Made by a program: the position numbers and the translations under genes
Assembly (NCBI RefSeq): GCF_004014805.1
Contig: NZ_ATDN01000012.1
Location: forward strand, 186,001-250,000
DNA: 64,000 nt
DNA from: Mycolicibacterium elephantis DSM 44368
GTDB taxonomy: Bacteria; Actinomycetota; Actinomycetes; Mycobacteriales; Mycobacteriaceae
Direction of reading: 5' to 3'
The notes under the pieces: model-generated
What the model saw: the letters and a program-made list of their open reading frames with translations, nothing else
The model's database searches: none
Told to the model about the DNA's origin: nothing
In this document: piece by piece, positions 24,786 through 33,227 of the stretch
Layout of the letters: every line of letters begins with the position of its first letter
How positions within the stretch are numbered: the stretch's first letter is position 1

Positions 24786-25564
24786 CCGCCGCAGGCATCG
24801 GCGTCGCCGGCCTCACCGTCGAATACGCCTCCGGCAACACAGTTCTCGACGATCTCGATCTGAGCATCGACGCGGGCACGTTCCTCGCGGTGCTGGGCCC
24901 CTCCGGATGCGGTAAGTCCACGCTGTTGAACTGCATCGCCGGGTTCGTCCACCCGACCACCGGCGAGGTGTCGTTCAACGGCGCGCTGGTGACGGGCCCG
25001 AGCCGGGAACGCGGCGTCGTCTTCCAGCGCGACGTGCTGTTCCCATGGGCCTCGGTGCGCGGCAACATCGGGTTCGCGCTGCGCGCCGCGAAAGTACCGC
25101 GGTCGCAACGACGCGGCAGGGTCGACGCGCTGCTCGAGGCGGTCGGCCTGTCCCCCAACGTCGCCGGGAAGCTGCCCCACGAGCTGTCCGGCGGCATGCG
25201 CCAACGCGTCGGCATCGCCCGCGCGCTGGCCAACAGCCCACAGGTGCTGCTCATGGACGAGCCGTTCGGCGCGCTCGACGCGCTGACCCGCAGCCAGATG
25301 CAGGATCTGGTCACCGATCTGTGGGAAAAGACCGGCACCACCATCGTTTTCGTCACCCACGACGTCGACGAGGCCATCCGCATCGCGTCGTCGATCGTCG
25401 TGATGGGCGTCGACGGCTCGATCGCCGAACAGCTCGACAACCCGCTGCCCCGCCCGCGCCCCACCGGCCGCGTCGCCGAGTTCGCCGAATACGCCCCGCT
25501 GCGCCGCCGCCTGCACGACCTGCTCCGCCCCACCATCGACACACCCCTGGGAGACCGCTCGTGA
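24782..25564 (+). CDS. ABC transporter ATP-binding protein, nitrate/sulfonate/taurine type
   Basis: 260 residues with every ABC ATPase motif: Walker A GPSGCGKST (about residue 39), the Q-loop VVFQRDVLFPW, signature LSGGMRQR, Walker B VLLMDEPFGALD, and the switch His in FVTHDVDEAI. The LFPW after the Q-loop and the FGALD extension are typical of SsuB/TauB/NrtD importers. It powers the permease encoded immediately upstream. Its stop overlaps the GTG start of the binding-protein gene. Confidence 0.93.
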   Translation: MTAAGIGVAGLTVEYASGNTVLDDLDLSIDAGTFLAVLGPSGCGKSTLLNCIAGFVHPTTGEVSFNGALVTGPSRERGVVFQRDVLFPWASVRGNIGFALRAAKVPRSQRRGRVDALLEAVGLSPNVAGKLPHELSGGMRQRVGIARALANSPQVLLMDEPFGALDALTRSQMQDLVTDLWEKTGTTIVFVTHDVDEAIRIASSIVVMGVDGSIAEQLDNPLPRPRPTGRVAEFAEYAPLRRRLHDLLRPTIDTPLGDRS

Positions 25565-26511
25565 CGATTCGCGTATTCCTCACCGCACTGCTGATGATGG
25601 CGTTGACGGCCTGCGGTGGCAACGCCGCCGATTCCAAGCAGGCGTTGACGCTTGGCTGGGTGGTCGACCCGTGCTGGTCGCAGGTGCCCGTCGCCGAGGA
25701 CCTCGGCTACTTCGCCGCCTCCGGCGTCGACATCGAGGTCGTGCCCTTCCCGACCGGCGCGGCGGCGCTCGAGGCGCTGACCGGCGGTGCCGTCGACGTC
25801 GCCACCGGAGGCGACGTGCCCGCCGCCGCCGCCGCGCTGAAGAGCCCCAACCTGCGCATCATCGCCGACGGATCCCGTTGGCCCGAGGGCCGTTTCGTCG
25901 CCCGCCGGTCCGCGGGCATCAACTCCATCGAGGACCTGCAGGGCCGCAAGGTCGCGGTGCCGCTCGGCAGCAGCGCCCACTACTTCGCCACCAAGTTCCT
26001 GAGCGAGGCCAACGTCGACGCCGAGCTGATCCAGACCGGCCCCGCCGAGATCGTCACCGCGATCGCCAACGGCGACGTCGACGTCGTCGCCGTCTTCCAG
26101 CCCCCGCTGGCCAAGGTGATCGCCGCGCTCGGACCCGACGCCGTCGAACTGCAGGGCGACGAAAAGTACAACCAGCACAGCCTTTACCTCACCAACGCCG
26201 ACACGTTGGCCACTCGCGAAGCCGACCTGTCGGCGTTCCTGGGGGCGGTCCGGCAGGCTGACGCGCCGCTGACCGAACGCGACCCGGCCGCACTCACCGC
26301 CGTCGCCAGGGCCACCGGCCTCGACGAGCAGTTGATCAGCGGGGTCGTCGACGAATTCCAGTTCACCACCCAGTTGGGTCCCGAGCTGCCCGCCGACCTC
26401 GCCGACCGGGCCCGCTGGGCGCAGAGCATCGGTCGGGTGCCCGCCGACGCGACCATCCCCGATTACCGCACCCTGATCGTGCGCGGACCTCTGGACGGCG
26501 TCACGCAGTGA
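25561..26511 (+). CDS. ABC transporter substrate-binding lipoprotein (SsuA/TauA/NMT1-like)
   Basis: 316 residues. The signal peptide ends in lipobox LTAC at Cys about 18, so it should be anchored to the outer face of the membrane. The binding fold begins LTLGWVVDPCWSQVPVAEDLGYF and carries FPTGAAALEALTGGAVDVATGG, the usual pattern of NMT1/SsuA-type receptors. It provides the ligand specificity of the importer. The paired Cys/Trp residues in the first strand (DPCWSQ) are less usual and may shape the pocket. GTG 25,561 overlaps the previous stop; the next gene overlaps its own stop by four bases. Confidence 0.9.
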   Translation: MTIRVFLTALLMMALTACGGNAADSKQALTLGWVVDPCWSQVPVAEDLGYFAASGVDIEVVPFPTGAAALEALTGGAVDVATGGDVPAAAAALKSPNLRIIADGSRWPEGRFVARRSAGINSIEDLQGRKVAVPLGSSAHYFATKFLSEANVDAELIQTGPAEIVTAIANGDVDVVAVFQPPLAKVIAALGPDAVELQGDEKYNQHSLYLTNADTLATREADLSAFLGAVRQADAPLTERDPAALTAVARATGLDEQLISGVVDEFQFTTQLGPELPADLADRARWAQSIGRVPADATIPDYRTLIVRGPLDGVTQ

Positions 26512-27461
26512 GCGACGTCCGGCTCATCGGGCTGGGCGGCACCATCTCGATGCGCGACACCGCCGCGGGCGCAGTGCCTTTCGCCGCCGCCACGGTGTTG
26601 GCGTCACGCGTCGACGGGTTCGGCGGCGCCGAGGATCTCGCGCTGGTCGGCGGCTCGGAAGTCGACTTCGCGCTGATGGAGCGGCTGGCGGTGCGGATCG
26701 GCGAGCTGGTCACCGAGGGCGTCGGCGGCGTCGTCGTCACCACCGGCACCGACTCGATCGAGGAGGTGTCGGCGTGGCTGGCGTATCGCCAGCGGTGGCC
26801 GGTGCCCGTGGTCGTCACCGGATCGATGGTCACCGGTGAGCGCCCCGACAGCGACGGCACCGCCAACCTCGCCGACGCGGTGGCGGTCGCCGCCTCGGGC
26901 GTTCACATCGATCCCGTCGTGGTGTTCGCCGGGCGGATCTTCGCGGCCCGCGAGGTGCTCAAGGTGTCCGGGGTGGCGCGCGACGCGTTCGACGCGCCCG
27001 GCCGCGGTGCGCTCGGCATCGTCGGCGGCGGACACATCGACTGGTACCGCACGCCGCCACGCGGGCCGGCCCACGGCGCACCGAACGCGCCGGTCCACCC
27101 GGTGCCCGTCGTGCTGGCGGGCCTCGGCGACGACGGTGCGGTGCTGGCGTTCGCGGGAGCGGGCCGCCCAGCCGTCGTCGTCGCCGCCAACGGGGCGGGC
27201 AACCTGCCACCCGGACAGGCCGCCGCGGCGCAGCGGCTGATCGCGGACGGAACCCACATCGTCGTCACGACGCGGGCCCCCGACGCCCGGGTCGCACCGC
27301 GCTACGGCTACCCCGGTGGAGTCGCCACCCTCGCGGCGGGCGGGGCACAGTTGGCGCCGGGGCTGACGCCGCACCGGGCGCGGGTGCTGGTGTCGCTCGG
27401 CGTCGCGCAGGGCCGTGACCAGCAGGGGCTGCGGGCGCTGGTGGACAGCGAAATCGCCTGA
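26508..27461 (+). CDS. L-asparaginase/glutaminase family amidohydrolase
   Basis: 317 residues. The residues used for catalysis in type I/II asparaginases can be placed: the nucleophile Thr in GLGGTIS (residue about 12), the Thr-Asp pair in TTGTDSIEE (about 81-82), and the Lys in REVLKVSG (about 153). The enzyme should hydrolyse a side-chain amide, releasing ammonia. Sharing an ATGA overlap with the receptor gene of an ABC importer is unusual and suggests that the imported compound is its substrate, perhaps asparagine, glutamine or a related amide. The C-terminal half is shorter and less conserved than I expect, so specificity may differ. Confidence 0.83.
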   Translation: MSDVRLIGLGGTISMRDTAAGAVPFAAATVLASRVDGFGGAEDLALVGGSEVDFALMERLAVRIGELVTEGVGGVVVTTGTDSIEEVSAWLAYRQRWPVPVVVTGSMVTGERPDSDGTANLADAVAVAASGVHIDPVVVFAGRIFAAREVLKVSGVARDAFDAPGRGALGIVGGGHIDWYRTPPRGPAHGAPNAPVHPVPVVLAGLGDDGAVLAFAGAGRPAVVVAANGAGNLPPGQAAAAQRLIADGTHIVVTTRAPDARVAPRYGYPGGVATLAAGGAQLAPGLTPHRARVLVSLGVAQGRDQQGLRALVDSEIA

Positions 27462-27488
27462 CCCGAGTACAAAAGTGGCGGTCGGTCC

Positions 27489-27494
27489 TACGCT
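27489..27494 (+). promoter_or_regulatory. -10 element of a probable leaderless gpsA promoter
   Basis: TACGCT fits the mycobacterial TANNNT -10 consensus and ends seven bases before ATG 27,502, so the transcript would begin at or next to the start codon. No Shine-Dalgarno sequence precedes the ATG, consistent with a leaderless mRNA. Confidence 0.5.
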
Positions 27495-27501
27495 GACGGG
27501 C

Positions 27502-28527
27502 ATGGCAGCTGCGAAACGGGATCCCAAAGTCGTCGTTCTCGGAGGGGGCTCCTGGGGCACCACCGTGGCGTCCATCTGCGCCAGGCGCGGGCCGACCCTG
27601 CAATGGGTGCGCTCGGAGGAGACCGCCAAGGACATCAACGACAACCACCGCAACACCAAATACCTCGGCGACGAGGTCGAGCTGCCGGAGTCGCTGAAGG
27701 CGACGACGGACTTCTCCGAGGCGGCCACCTGCGCTGACGTCATCGTCATGGGCGTGCCGTCGCACGGCTTTCGCGCGGTGCTCACCGAACTCGCCAAGGA
27801 GCTGCGGCCTTGGGTACCGGTGGTGTCGCTGGTCAAGGGGCTCGAGCAGGGCACGAACTACCGGATGAGCCAGATCGTCGCCGAGGTGCTACCCGGGCAC
27901 CCGGCCGGCATCCTCGCCGGGCCCAACATCGCCCGCGAGGTGGCCGAGGGCTACGCCGCCGCCGCGGTGCTCGCGATGCCCGACCAGCAACTCGCCGCGA
28001 ACCTGGCACAGCTGTTCCGCACCAAGAGGTTTCGCACGTACACCAGCGACGACGTGGTCGGCGTCGAGATGGCCGGCGCGTTGAAGAACGTGTACGCGAT
28101 CGCGGTCGGCATGGGCTATTCGCTTGGGATCGGCGAGAATACGCGCGCGATGGTGATGGCGCGCGCCGTGCGTGAGATGTCGAAGCTCGGCGAGGCGATG
28201 GGCGGACACCGCGACACGTTCGCGGGCCTGGCCGGCATGGGTGACCTCATCGTCACGTGCACGTCGCAGCGCAGCCGCAACCGCCATGTCGGCGAACAGC
28301 TGGGTGCGGGCAAGCCGCTCGAGGAGATCATCGCGTCGATGAACCAGGTCGCCGAGGGCGTGAAGGCCGCCAGCGTGGTCATGGAGTTCTGCAACGACTA
28401 CGGGCTGTCGATGCCGATCGCGCGCGAGGTCGACGCCGTGGTCAACCACGGTTCGACCGTCGAGCAGGCCTACCGCGGGCTGATGGTCGAGAAGCCCGGC
28501 CACGAGGTGCACGGCTCCGGTTTCTGA
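27502..28527 (+). CDS. gpsA: NAD(P)H-dependent glycerol-3-phosphate dehydrogenase
   Basis: 341 residues; reduces dihydroxyacetone phosphate to sn-glycerol-3-phosphate for phospholipid synthesis. N-terminal Rossmann motif VVVLGGGSWGTTVAS, then LVKGLEQGT and GPNIAREVAEGYAAAAV, and the active-site Lys in GVEMAGALKNVYAIAVG; the C-terminal domain contains GLAGMGDLIVTCTS. Gene context with htpX, grcC1 and menJ matches M. tuberculosis gpdA1 (Rv0564c). The start at 27,502 matches the family and a leaderless promoter; the upstream extension to 27,415 overlaps the asparaginase gene and was rejected. Confidence 0.94.
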   Translation: MAAAKRDPKVVVLGGGSWGTTVASICARRGPTLQWVRSEETAKDINDNHRNTKYLGDEVELPESLKATTDFSEAATCADVIVMGVPSHGFRAVLTELAKELRPWVPVVSLVKGLEQGTNYRMSQIVAEVLPGHPAGILAGPNIAREVAEGYAAAAVLAMPDQQLAANLAQLFRTKRFRTYTSDDVVGVEMAGALKNVYAIAVGMGYSLGIGENTRAMVMARAVREMSKLGEAMGGHRDTFAGLAGMGDLIVTCTSQRSRNRHVGEQLGAGKPLEEIIASMNQVAEGVKAASVVMEFCNDYGLSMPIAREVDAVVNHGSTVEQAYRGLMVEKPGHEVHGSGF

Positions 28528-28547
28528 CAGCAGCCCGGCGAGCGGTA

Positions 28548-29087
28548 CTAGTTGAAGAACGGGTTGGTGCCCTCGGGCCGATCCAGCAGCGGAACGCGGC
28601 CGCCGTTGATGATGTAGCTGCCCGCCGGGCTGAGCACGAAACCGGACTGGTTGCGGCTGTCCGCGCAGGTCGTCACCGAGCCGTCGCTGCCGCAGCTGAC
28701 CGTCTGGAAGCTGATCCGCGAACCCGCGGGCAGCGGTTTGACGTCACCGACGAAGCCGAACACCGCGGCGTCGGCGTTGGCGAACCCGGGCACTCCGGGC
28801 CCGCCGCTGACGAAGTTCGCGCCGTTGGGCGCGGCGGGGATCGCGCCGCTGCAGCCGTAGCCGCCGCTGCGCTGCAGCACGCACGTCAACCCGTCCGGGG
28901 TCCGAAACGCGTACCAGCTGCCGTCCATCACCGCATACTCCGAGAGCTTCACCGGCGCGAACGCGTTCACATCGGGAGCGGGCGGAGGCGGCGGCGGTGA
29001 CGGCTGCGCCGCAGCGACGCCCGGCCCGCCTACCAGGGCCGCGGCCGCGCCGAGGGCGCCGATCAGGACTCTGTTCAGCACGTCCAC
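28548..29087 (-). CDS. Secreted protein of unknown function, proline-rich N-terminus
   Basis: 179 residues with a signal peptide (about 1-27, ending VAAAQ) and a proline run directly after it (PSPPPPPPAP). The mature part has four Cys residues placed as two likely disulfide pairs (LTCVLQ with GYGCSG, and VSCGSDG with TTCADS) and a Gly/Asn-rich body with GSWYAFRTPDGLTC. I recognise it only as a mycobacterial-type exported protein of unknown function. Start GTG 29,087. It is convergent with gpsA, 20 bases apart. Confidence 0.75.
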   Translation of the reverse strand: MDVLNRVLIGALGAAAALVGGPGVAAAQPSPPPPPPAPDVNAFAPVKLSEYAVMDGSWYAFRTPDGLTCVLQRSGGYGCSGAIPAAPNGANFVSGGPGVPGFANADAAVFGFVGDVKPLPAGSRISFQTVSCGSDGSVTTCADSRNQSGFVLSPAGSYIINGGRVPLLDRPEGTNPFFN

Positions 29088-29175
29088 ACCCTAAACGGTG
29101 CGCTGGGGACTCGCAGCATACTCAGGTCATCGCTGCTCGACGGCCGTGCGTTACCCGGTCGCGCGCCGAAATCGC

Positions 29176-30048
29176 TCAGTACGGGCCGCGGCCGGCCATC
29201 TGCTCGAGCCGGCGGATCCGGTCCTCGATCGGCGGGTGTGTGGAGAACAGCTTGCCGATCTTCTCGCCCGCGCGGAACGGGTTGGCGATCATCAGGTGCG
29301 CCTGATCGGCCAGTTTCGGGTCCGGCGGCAACGGCGCCTGCTCGACTCCCGCGCTGATCTTGCGCAGCGCGCTGGCCAACGCCAGCGGATCGCCCGTCAG
29401 CTCCGCGCCGGACTGGTCGGCCTGGTACTCCCGCGACCGCGACACCGCCAACCGGATCACCGTGGCCGCGATCGGACCCAGCAGCGAAACCAGAAGAATC
29501 GCAAACGGATTCGCGCCGCCGCCGCGGTTCCCGCCGAACATGCTCGCGAAGAAGGCGAGGTTGGCCAGTGCGGTAATCACCGAGGCCATCGCCCCGGCCA
29601 CACAGGAGATCAGGATGTCGCGGTTGTAGACGTGCGACAGCTCGTGCCCGAGCACCGCGCGCAGCTCGCGTTCGTTGAGGATCTGCAGGACACCCGTCGT
29701 GCAGCACACCGCCGCGTTGCGCGGATTGCGGCCCGTCGCGAACGCGTTCGGCGCCGCGGTGTCGCTGATGTAGAGCCGCGGCATCGGCTGTCGCGCAGCG
29801 GTCGCCAGCTCCCGCACGATCCGGTACATCACCGGCGCCTGCATCTCGGTGACCGGCTGCGCGTGCATCGCCCGCAGCGCCAGCTTGTCGCTGTTGAAGT
29901 AGATGTAGACGTTCATCCCGACGGCGAACAGCACGGCCAGGAACATGATGTTGCGGCCGAACATCGCGCCGACGGCGACGATCAACGCCGAGAACAGCGC
30001 CAGCAACAAAAACGTCTTGAACCTGTTCGCGTGCGGGTTCCACGTCAT
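29176..30048 (-). CDS. htpX: Membrane zinc metalloprotease HtpX
   Basis: 290 residues, M48 family protease of the plasma membrane that degrades misfolded membrane proteins. Two N-terminal membrane helices (about 12-50), the zinc-binding HELSH at about residue 138, two more helices (about 145-200), and the third zinc ligand in [10 protein letters not shown]; the C-terminal [13 protein letters not shown] is typical. ATG 30,048 has AGGAGGAAT-like sequence upstream (GGAGGAATCCGCG). It is 89 bases after grcC1 on the same strand, the same neighbourhood as M. tuberculosis Rv0563. Confidence 0.94.
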   Translation of the reverse strand: MTWNPHANRFKTFLLLALFSALIVAVGAMFGRNIMFLAVLFAVGMNVYIYFNSDKLALRAMHAQPVTEMQAPVMYRIVRELATAARQPMPRLYISDTAAPNAFATGRNPRNAAVCCTTGVLQILNERELRAVLGHELSHVYNRDILISCVAGAMASVITALANLAFFASMFGGNRGGGANPFAILLVSLLGPIAATVIRLAVSRSREYQADQSGAELTGDPLALASALRKISAGVEQAPLPPDPKLADQAHLMIANPFRAGEKIGKLFSTHPPIEDRIRRLEQMAGRGPY

Positions 30049-30137
30049 CGCGGATTCCTCCTGCTTGGAGCTCTTGGGCAGAGCTGGAAGTCTTCGCCTG
30101 ACATAACGCTGCAGCGATCCCCCCGGTTCCGTCAGCC

Positions 30138-31145
30138 TCAGCCGTGCCGGTGGACCGTGTAGTGCACCAACGTGGCCAGCGCGTCGCGGCCCGGGCCCGC
30201 GGGCAGCTGGTTGAGCTCGTCGCTGGCCTGCGCGGCGTACTTGGCGACGGTCTCTTTGGCCCGCTTCATGCCCGGTGAGATCCGCAGTAACCGCAGCGCC
30301 TCGGCCAGGTCGTCGTCGTCCTCGACCGGCCCGGCCAGCAGCTGACGCAGCCGGTCGGCGTCGGGACCCGTTTCGCGCAGCGCGTAGAGCACCGGAAGGG
30401 TGTGCACGCCTTCGCGCAGATCCGTGCCGGGCACCTTGCCGGATTCCTCGAGGTCGCTGTCGATGTCGATGATGTCGTCGGAGATCTGGAACGCGGTGCC
30501 GACGATGCCGCCGAGGCGGGACAGCCGCTCGATCTGCTCGTCGTCGGCGCCGGAGAACGTCGCCCCGAACCGGCCGGACGCCGCGATCAGGCAGGCGGTC
30601 TTCTCGTACACCACCTTGAGGTAGTGGTCGACGGAGTCGACGTGATCGGCGGCGCCGCGGGTTTCGCGCATCTGGCCCGTGACCAGCTGTGCGAACGTGT
30701 CGGCGATCACCCGCACGGCCTCCGGCCCCAACGTGCTGACCAGACGCGAGGCCGTGGCGAACAGGTAGTCGCCGGCCAGGATCGCGATGTTGTTGCCCCA
30801 GCGGGCGTTGGCGCTCAGCGCGCCGCGGCGCATCTGCGCGTCGTCCATCACGTCGTCGTGATACAGCGTCGCCAGGTGCACGAGCTCGATGACCGCACCG
30901 GCGACGGTGACCTGCCACGCGTCGGGTTCGGGACCCAGCCGCGCCGACAGCACGGTGAACAGCGGGCGGAACCGCTTGCCGCCCGCCTGGAACAGATGCT
31001 GGACGGCCTCGGCCATCAGCTCATCGGCTTTGCCCAGCTCAGAGGCCATCAGATCCTCGACACGGGCCACCGCGTCGCGGACGTCTTGCGCGAACGCGGG
31101 GTCACCGAAATCCACTCCCGCCACCACGCTCGCCGGTGTCCTCAC
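30138..31145 (-). CDS. grcC1: Polyprenyl (trans-isoprenyl) diphosphate synthase
   Basis: 335 residues; extends allylic diphosphates with isopentenyl diphosphate to the long chain used for the menaquinone tail. The two Asp-rich Mg-binding motifs are present: [10 protein letters not shown] (first) and [11 protein letters not shown] (second), with GGKRFRP for isopentenyl diphosphate binding. GTG 31,145 lies six bases after a TATGTT -10 element on the minus strand, implying a leaderless message. It is divergent from menJ with only a 21-base spacer. Context equals M. tuberculosis Rv0562 (grcC1). Confidence 0.93.
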   Translation of the reverse strand: MRTPASVVAGVDFGDPAFAQDVRDAVARVEDLMASELGKADELMAEAVQHLFQAGGKRFRPLFTVLSARLGPEPDAWQVTVAGAVIELVHLATLYHDDVMDDAQMRRGALSANARWGNNIAILAGDYLFATASRLVSTLGPEAVRVIADTFAQLVTGQMRETRGAADHVDSVDHYLKVVYEKTACLIAASGRFGATFSGADDEQIERLSRLGGIVGTAFQISDDIIDIDSDLEESGKVPGTDLREGVHTLPVLYALRETGPDADRLRQLLAGPVEDDDDLAEALRLLRISPGMKRAKETVAKYAAQASDELNQLPAGPGRDALATLVHYTVHRHG

Positions 31146-31151
31146 ACAGCC

Positions 31152-31159
31152 AACATACT
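31152..31159. promoter_or_regulatory. Bidirectional leaderless promoter between grcC1 and menJ
   Basis: The spacer is only 21 bases. AACATACT holds two overlapping -10-like hexamers: TATGTT on the minus strand (31,157 to 31,152), six bases before the grcC1 GTG, and CATACT on the plus strand (31,154-31,159), seven bases before the menJ ATG. Both transcripts would be leaderless and the polymerases would compete for the same bases. Confidence 0.5.
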
Positions 31160-31166
31160 GGGAACC

Positions 31167-32387
31167 ATGGATTCGCGAGCCGACGTGGTGGTGGTAGGTG
31201 CCGGACCCGCGGGATCGGCGGCTGCCATCTGGGCGTGCCGCGCCGGGCGCGACGTGCTGGTGATCGATTCCGCACAGTTCCCCCGCGACAAGGCCTGCGG
31301 CGACGGTCTGACGCCGCGCGCCGTGCAGGAGATGGAGCGGTTGGGGCTGGGTGCGTGGCTGGATGACCGGGTGCGCCACCGCGGGTTGCGGATGTCGGGT
31401 TTCGGCGCCGACGTCGAAATCGAGTGGCCCGGACCGTCGTTCCCGGCGACGTCCAGCGCGGTCCCGCGCACCGAACTCGACGACCGCATCCGCATGGTCG
31501 CCGTCGACGAGGGCGCCAAGATGATGTTGGGCGTGAAGGCCGTTGGGGTGCAGCATGACTCGACAGGACGGGTGTCGACGCTGCAACTGGACAACGGGGC
31601 GTCGATCGGATGTGGCGAGCTGATCGTCGCCGACGGCGCACGGTCGACGCTGGGCCGGGAGCTGGGCCGGCAGTGGCACAAGGAAACCGTCTACGGCGTG
31701 GCGGTCCGCGGCTACATCGCCACCCCGCGGGCCAGCGAGCCGTGGATCACGTCGCATCTGGAGCTGCGCTCCCCGGAGGGTGAGGTGCTGCCCGGCTACG
31801 GCTGGATCTTCCCGCTGGGCAACGGCGAGGTGAACATCGGCGTCGGCGCGCTGGCGACGTCACGGCGGCCGGCCGACGCGGCGCTGCGGCCGCTGATGTC
31901 GTACTACGCGGGGCTGCGCCGCGAGGAGTGGGGCTTCACGGGCGAACCGCGCGCGGCGCTGTCGGCGCTGTTGCCGATGGGCGGCGCGGTGTCGGGGGTG
32001 GCCGGGCCGAACTGGATGCTCATCGGCGACGCGGCGGCCTTGGTCAACCCGCTGAACGGCGAGGGCATCGACTACGGGCTGGAGACCGGACGGCTGGCGG
32101 CGGAGCTGTTGGGCTCCGGTGACCTGTCGGCGGCGTGGCCGGCGGTGCTCTCGGCGCACTATGCGCGCGGGTTCTCGGTGGCGCGGCGGTTGGCGTTGCT
32201 GTTGACGGTTCCGCGGTTCCTGCCGCTGGCGGGGCGGGTGGCGATGCGGTCGGACTTCCTGATGACGATCGCGGTGCGGGTGATGGGCAACTTCGTCACC
32301 GAGGAGGACGCCGACTGGGTGGCCCGGGTGTGGCGCCTGGCGGGGAAGGCGTCGCGGCGCATCGACGACCGCCCTCCGTTCATCTGA
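31167..32387 (+). CDS. menJ: Menaquinone reductase / geranylgeranyl reductase family FAD enzyme
   Basis: 406 residues, flavin-dependent reductase of the geranylgeranyl-reductase family. The orthologue in M. tuberculosis (Rv0561c, MenJ) reduces one double bond of the menaquinone isoprenoid tail. FAD-binding motif VVVVGAGPAGSAAAIWA at the N-terminus, FPRDKACGDGLTPRA (the active-site Cys/Gly region), and the second FAD motif LIGDAAALVNPLNGEGIDYG at about residue 290. It is divergent from the polyprenyl synthase that makes the tail, so two steps of one pathway share a 21-base promoter. The next gene overlaps its stop by one base. Confidence 0.93.
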   Translation: MDSRADVVVVGAGPAGSAAAIWACRAGRDVLVIDSAQFPRDKACGDGLTPRAVQEMERLGLGAWLDDRVRHRGLRMSGFGADVEIEWPGPSFPATSSAVPRTELDDRIRMVAVDEGAKMMLGVKAVGVQHDSTGRVSTLQLDNGASIGCGELIVADGARSTLGRELGRQWHKETVYGVAVRGYIATPRASEPWITSHLELRSPEGEVLPGYGWIFPLGNGEVNIGVGALATSRRPADAALRPLMSYYAGLRREEWGFTGEPRAALSALLPMGGAVSGVAGPNWMLIGDAAALVNPLNGEGIDYGLETGRLAAELLGSGDLSAAWPAVLSAHYARGFSVARRLALLLTVPRFLPLAGRVAMRSDFLMTIAVRVMGNFVTEEDADWVARVWRLAGKASRRIDDRPPFI

Positions 32388-32827
32388 TGGGCGCTCCCGC
32401 GGTCTACCGCGCCCCGATGCGTTCCCGCAGCGACGATTTCGAGGCGGCGGCCACGATCGATCGCGCGTTGGCGTTGGGGTTGGTGGGCTTCGGCGAGGCC
32501 GGCGCCGACGAGCGGCTTCAGCGCCGCGTCGACCGGTTCGCCGACGTCGAGGATGGGTCGTTCGTGTGGACGCGCGACACCGCGGGCATGTACTGGCTGG
32601 GCCGGATCGACGGCCCGTACTTCTACGACAGTGCCGGTGCGACGGTGGATCTGGTCCACGTCCGACCGTGCCGGTGGCTGGCGCGGCCGCTCACCGAACC
32701 CGAGGTGCCCGCGGCCGTCATCGCCACTTTCGGCCGGGGCGGACGCAACTTTCAGCAGACCCATGACCGCCGCGTCGGCGCGCAGACGCAACGGGCTTGG
32801 GACGCAGGCGTTGTGGAGTCTGGCTAA
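32387..32827 (+). CDS. Conserved protein of unknown function (menJ-coupled)
   Basis: 146 residues, no signal peptide or membrane segment. The middle contains a beta-rich stretch (DGSFVWTRDTAGMYWLGRI, GPYFYDSAGATVDLVHVRPC), followed by FGRGGRNFQQTHD. The arrangement suggests a small domain found in several actinobacterial proteins of unknown function; I cannot name it reliably. ATG 32,387 shares its first base with the menJ stop (TGATG), so translation is likely coupled to menJ. No function is proposed. Confidence 0.65.
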   Translation: MGAPAVYRAPMRSRSDDFEAAATIDRALALGLVGFGEAGADERLQRRVDRFADVEDGSFVWTRDTAGMYWLGRIDGPYFYDSAGATVDLVHVRPCRWLARPLTEPEVPAAVIATFGRGGRNFQQTHDRRVGAQTQRAWDAGVVESG

Positions 32828-32872
32828 CTGTAAGCCCTGCTAGCTGAACTGTTCTCGGGCACGCGCCGGGAT

Positions 32873-32878
32873 TATTCT
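32873..32878 (+). promoter_or_regulatory. Candidate -10 element upstream of small secreted protein
   Basis: TATTCT in the AT-rich patch GGATTATTCTTTGAGG, the only promoter-like element in the 96-base gap before the gene at 32,924. That start also has a good ribosome binding site (GGGAAGGAA). Confidence 0.35.
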
Positions 32879-32923
32879 TTGAGGTAACGGCGTTTAACAC
32901 AAGCATCGAGGGAAGGAACCACG

Positions 32924-33139
32924 ATGCGCAGCCTGGCAGTTCGAGCGGCACTCGGCGCGATCGTCGTCACCGCGGCCCTGGGCTCGGCCGGCGTTGCCGT
33001 CGCGGCGCCGAGCGGGCCATGTCGAGACGTGCCCTATGTCGGTGTGTGCGAACGACTCGGAGAGCAGCAACGCTCGCCGTCACAGCAAAGCAGGGGCGAA
33101 ATCATCCTGCCACCCAACAGCACTCAGTCCGTCAGCTAG
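32924..33139 (+). CDS. Small secreted protein with a Cys pair
   Basis: 71 residues. A typical Sec signal peptide (about 1-28, AGVAVAAPS) leaves a mature peptide of only about 43 residues. The mature part has two Cys residues bracketing PYVGV (GPCRDVPYVGVCERLG), likely a disulfide loop, and a polar Gln/Ser-rich tail. The start is supported by GGGAAGGAA nine bases upstream and a promoter-like TATTCT. Many mycobacteria encode small exported peptides like this; I do not recognise a named family. The 88 bases between this gene and the convergent gene at 33,228 hold no clear feature. Confidence 0.65.
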   Translation: MRSLAVRAALGAIVVTAALGSAGVAVAAPSGPCRDVPYVGVCERLGEQQRSPSQQSRGEIILPPNSTQSVS

Positions 33140-33227
33140 CCGAGCGACTTCGTGCATGACGGCGTCGAACACCTCCGGCATGGGCGTGACCGTATAACGC
33201 GGCGCCGGTGTTTCGGGCCCGCCCAGG

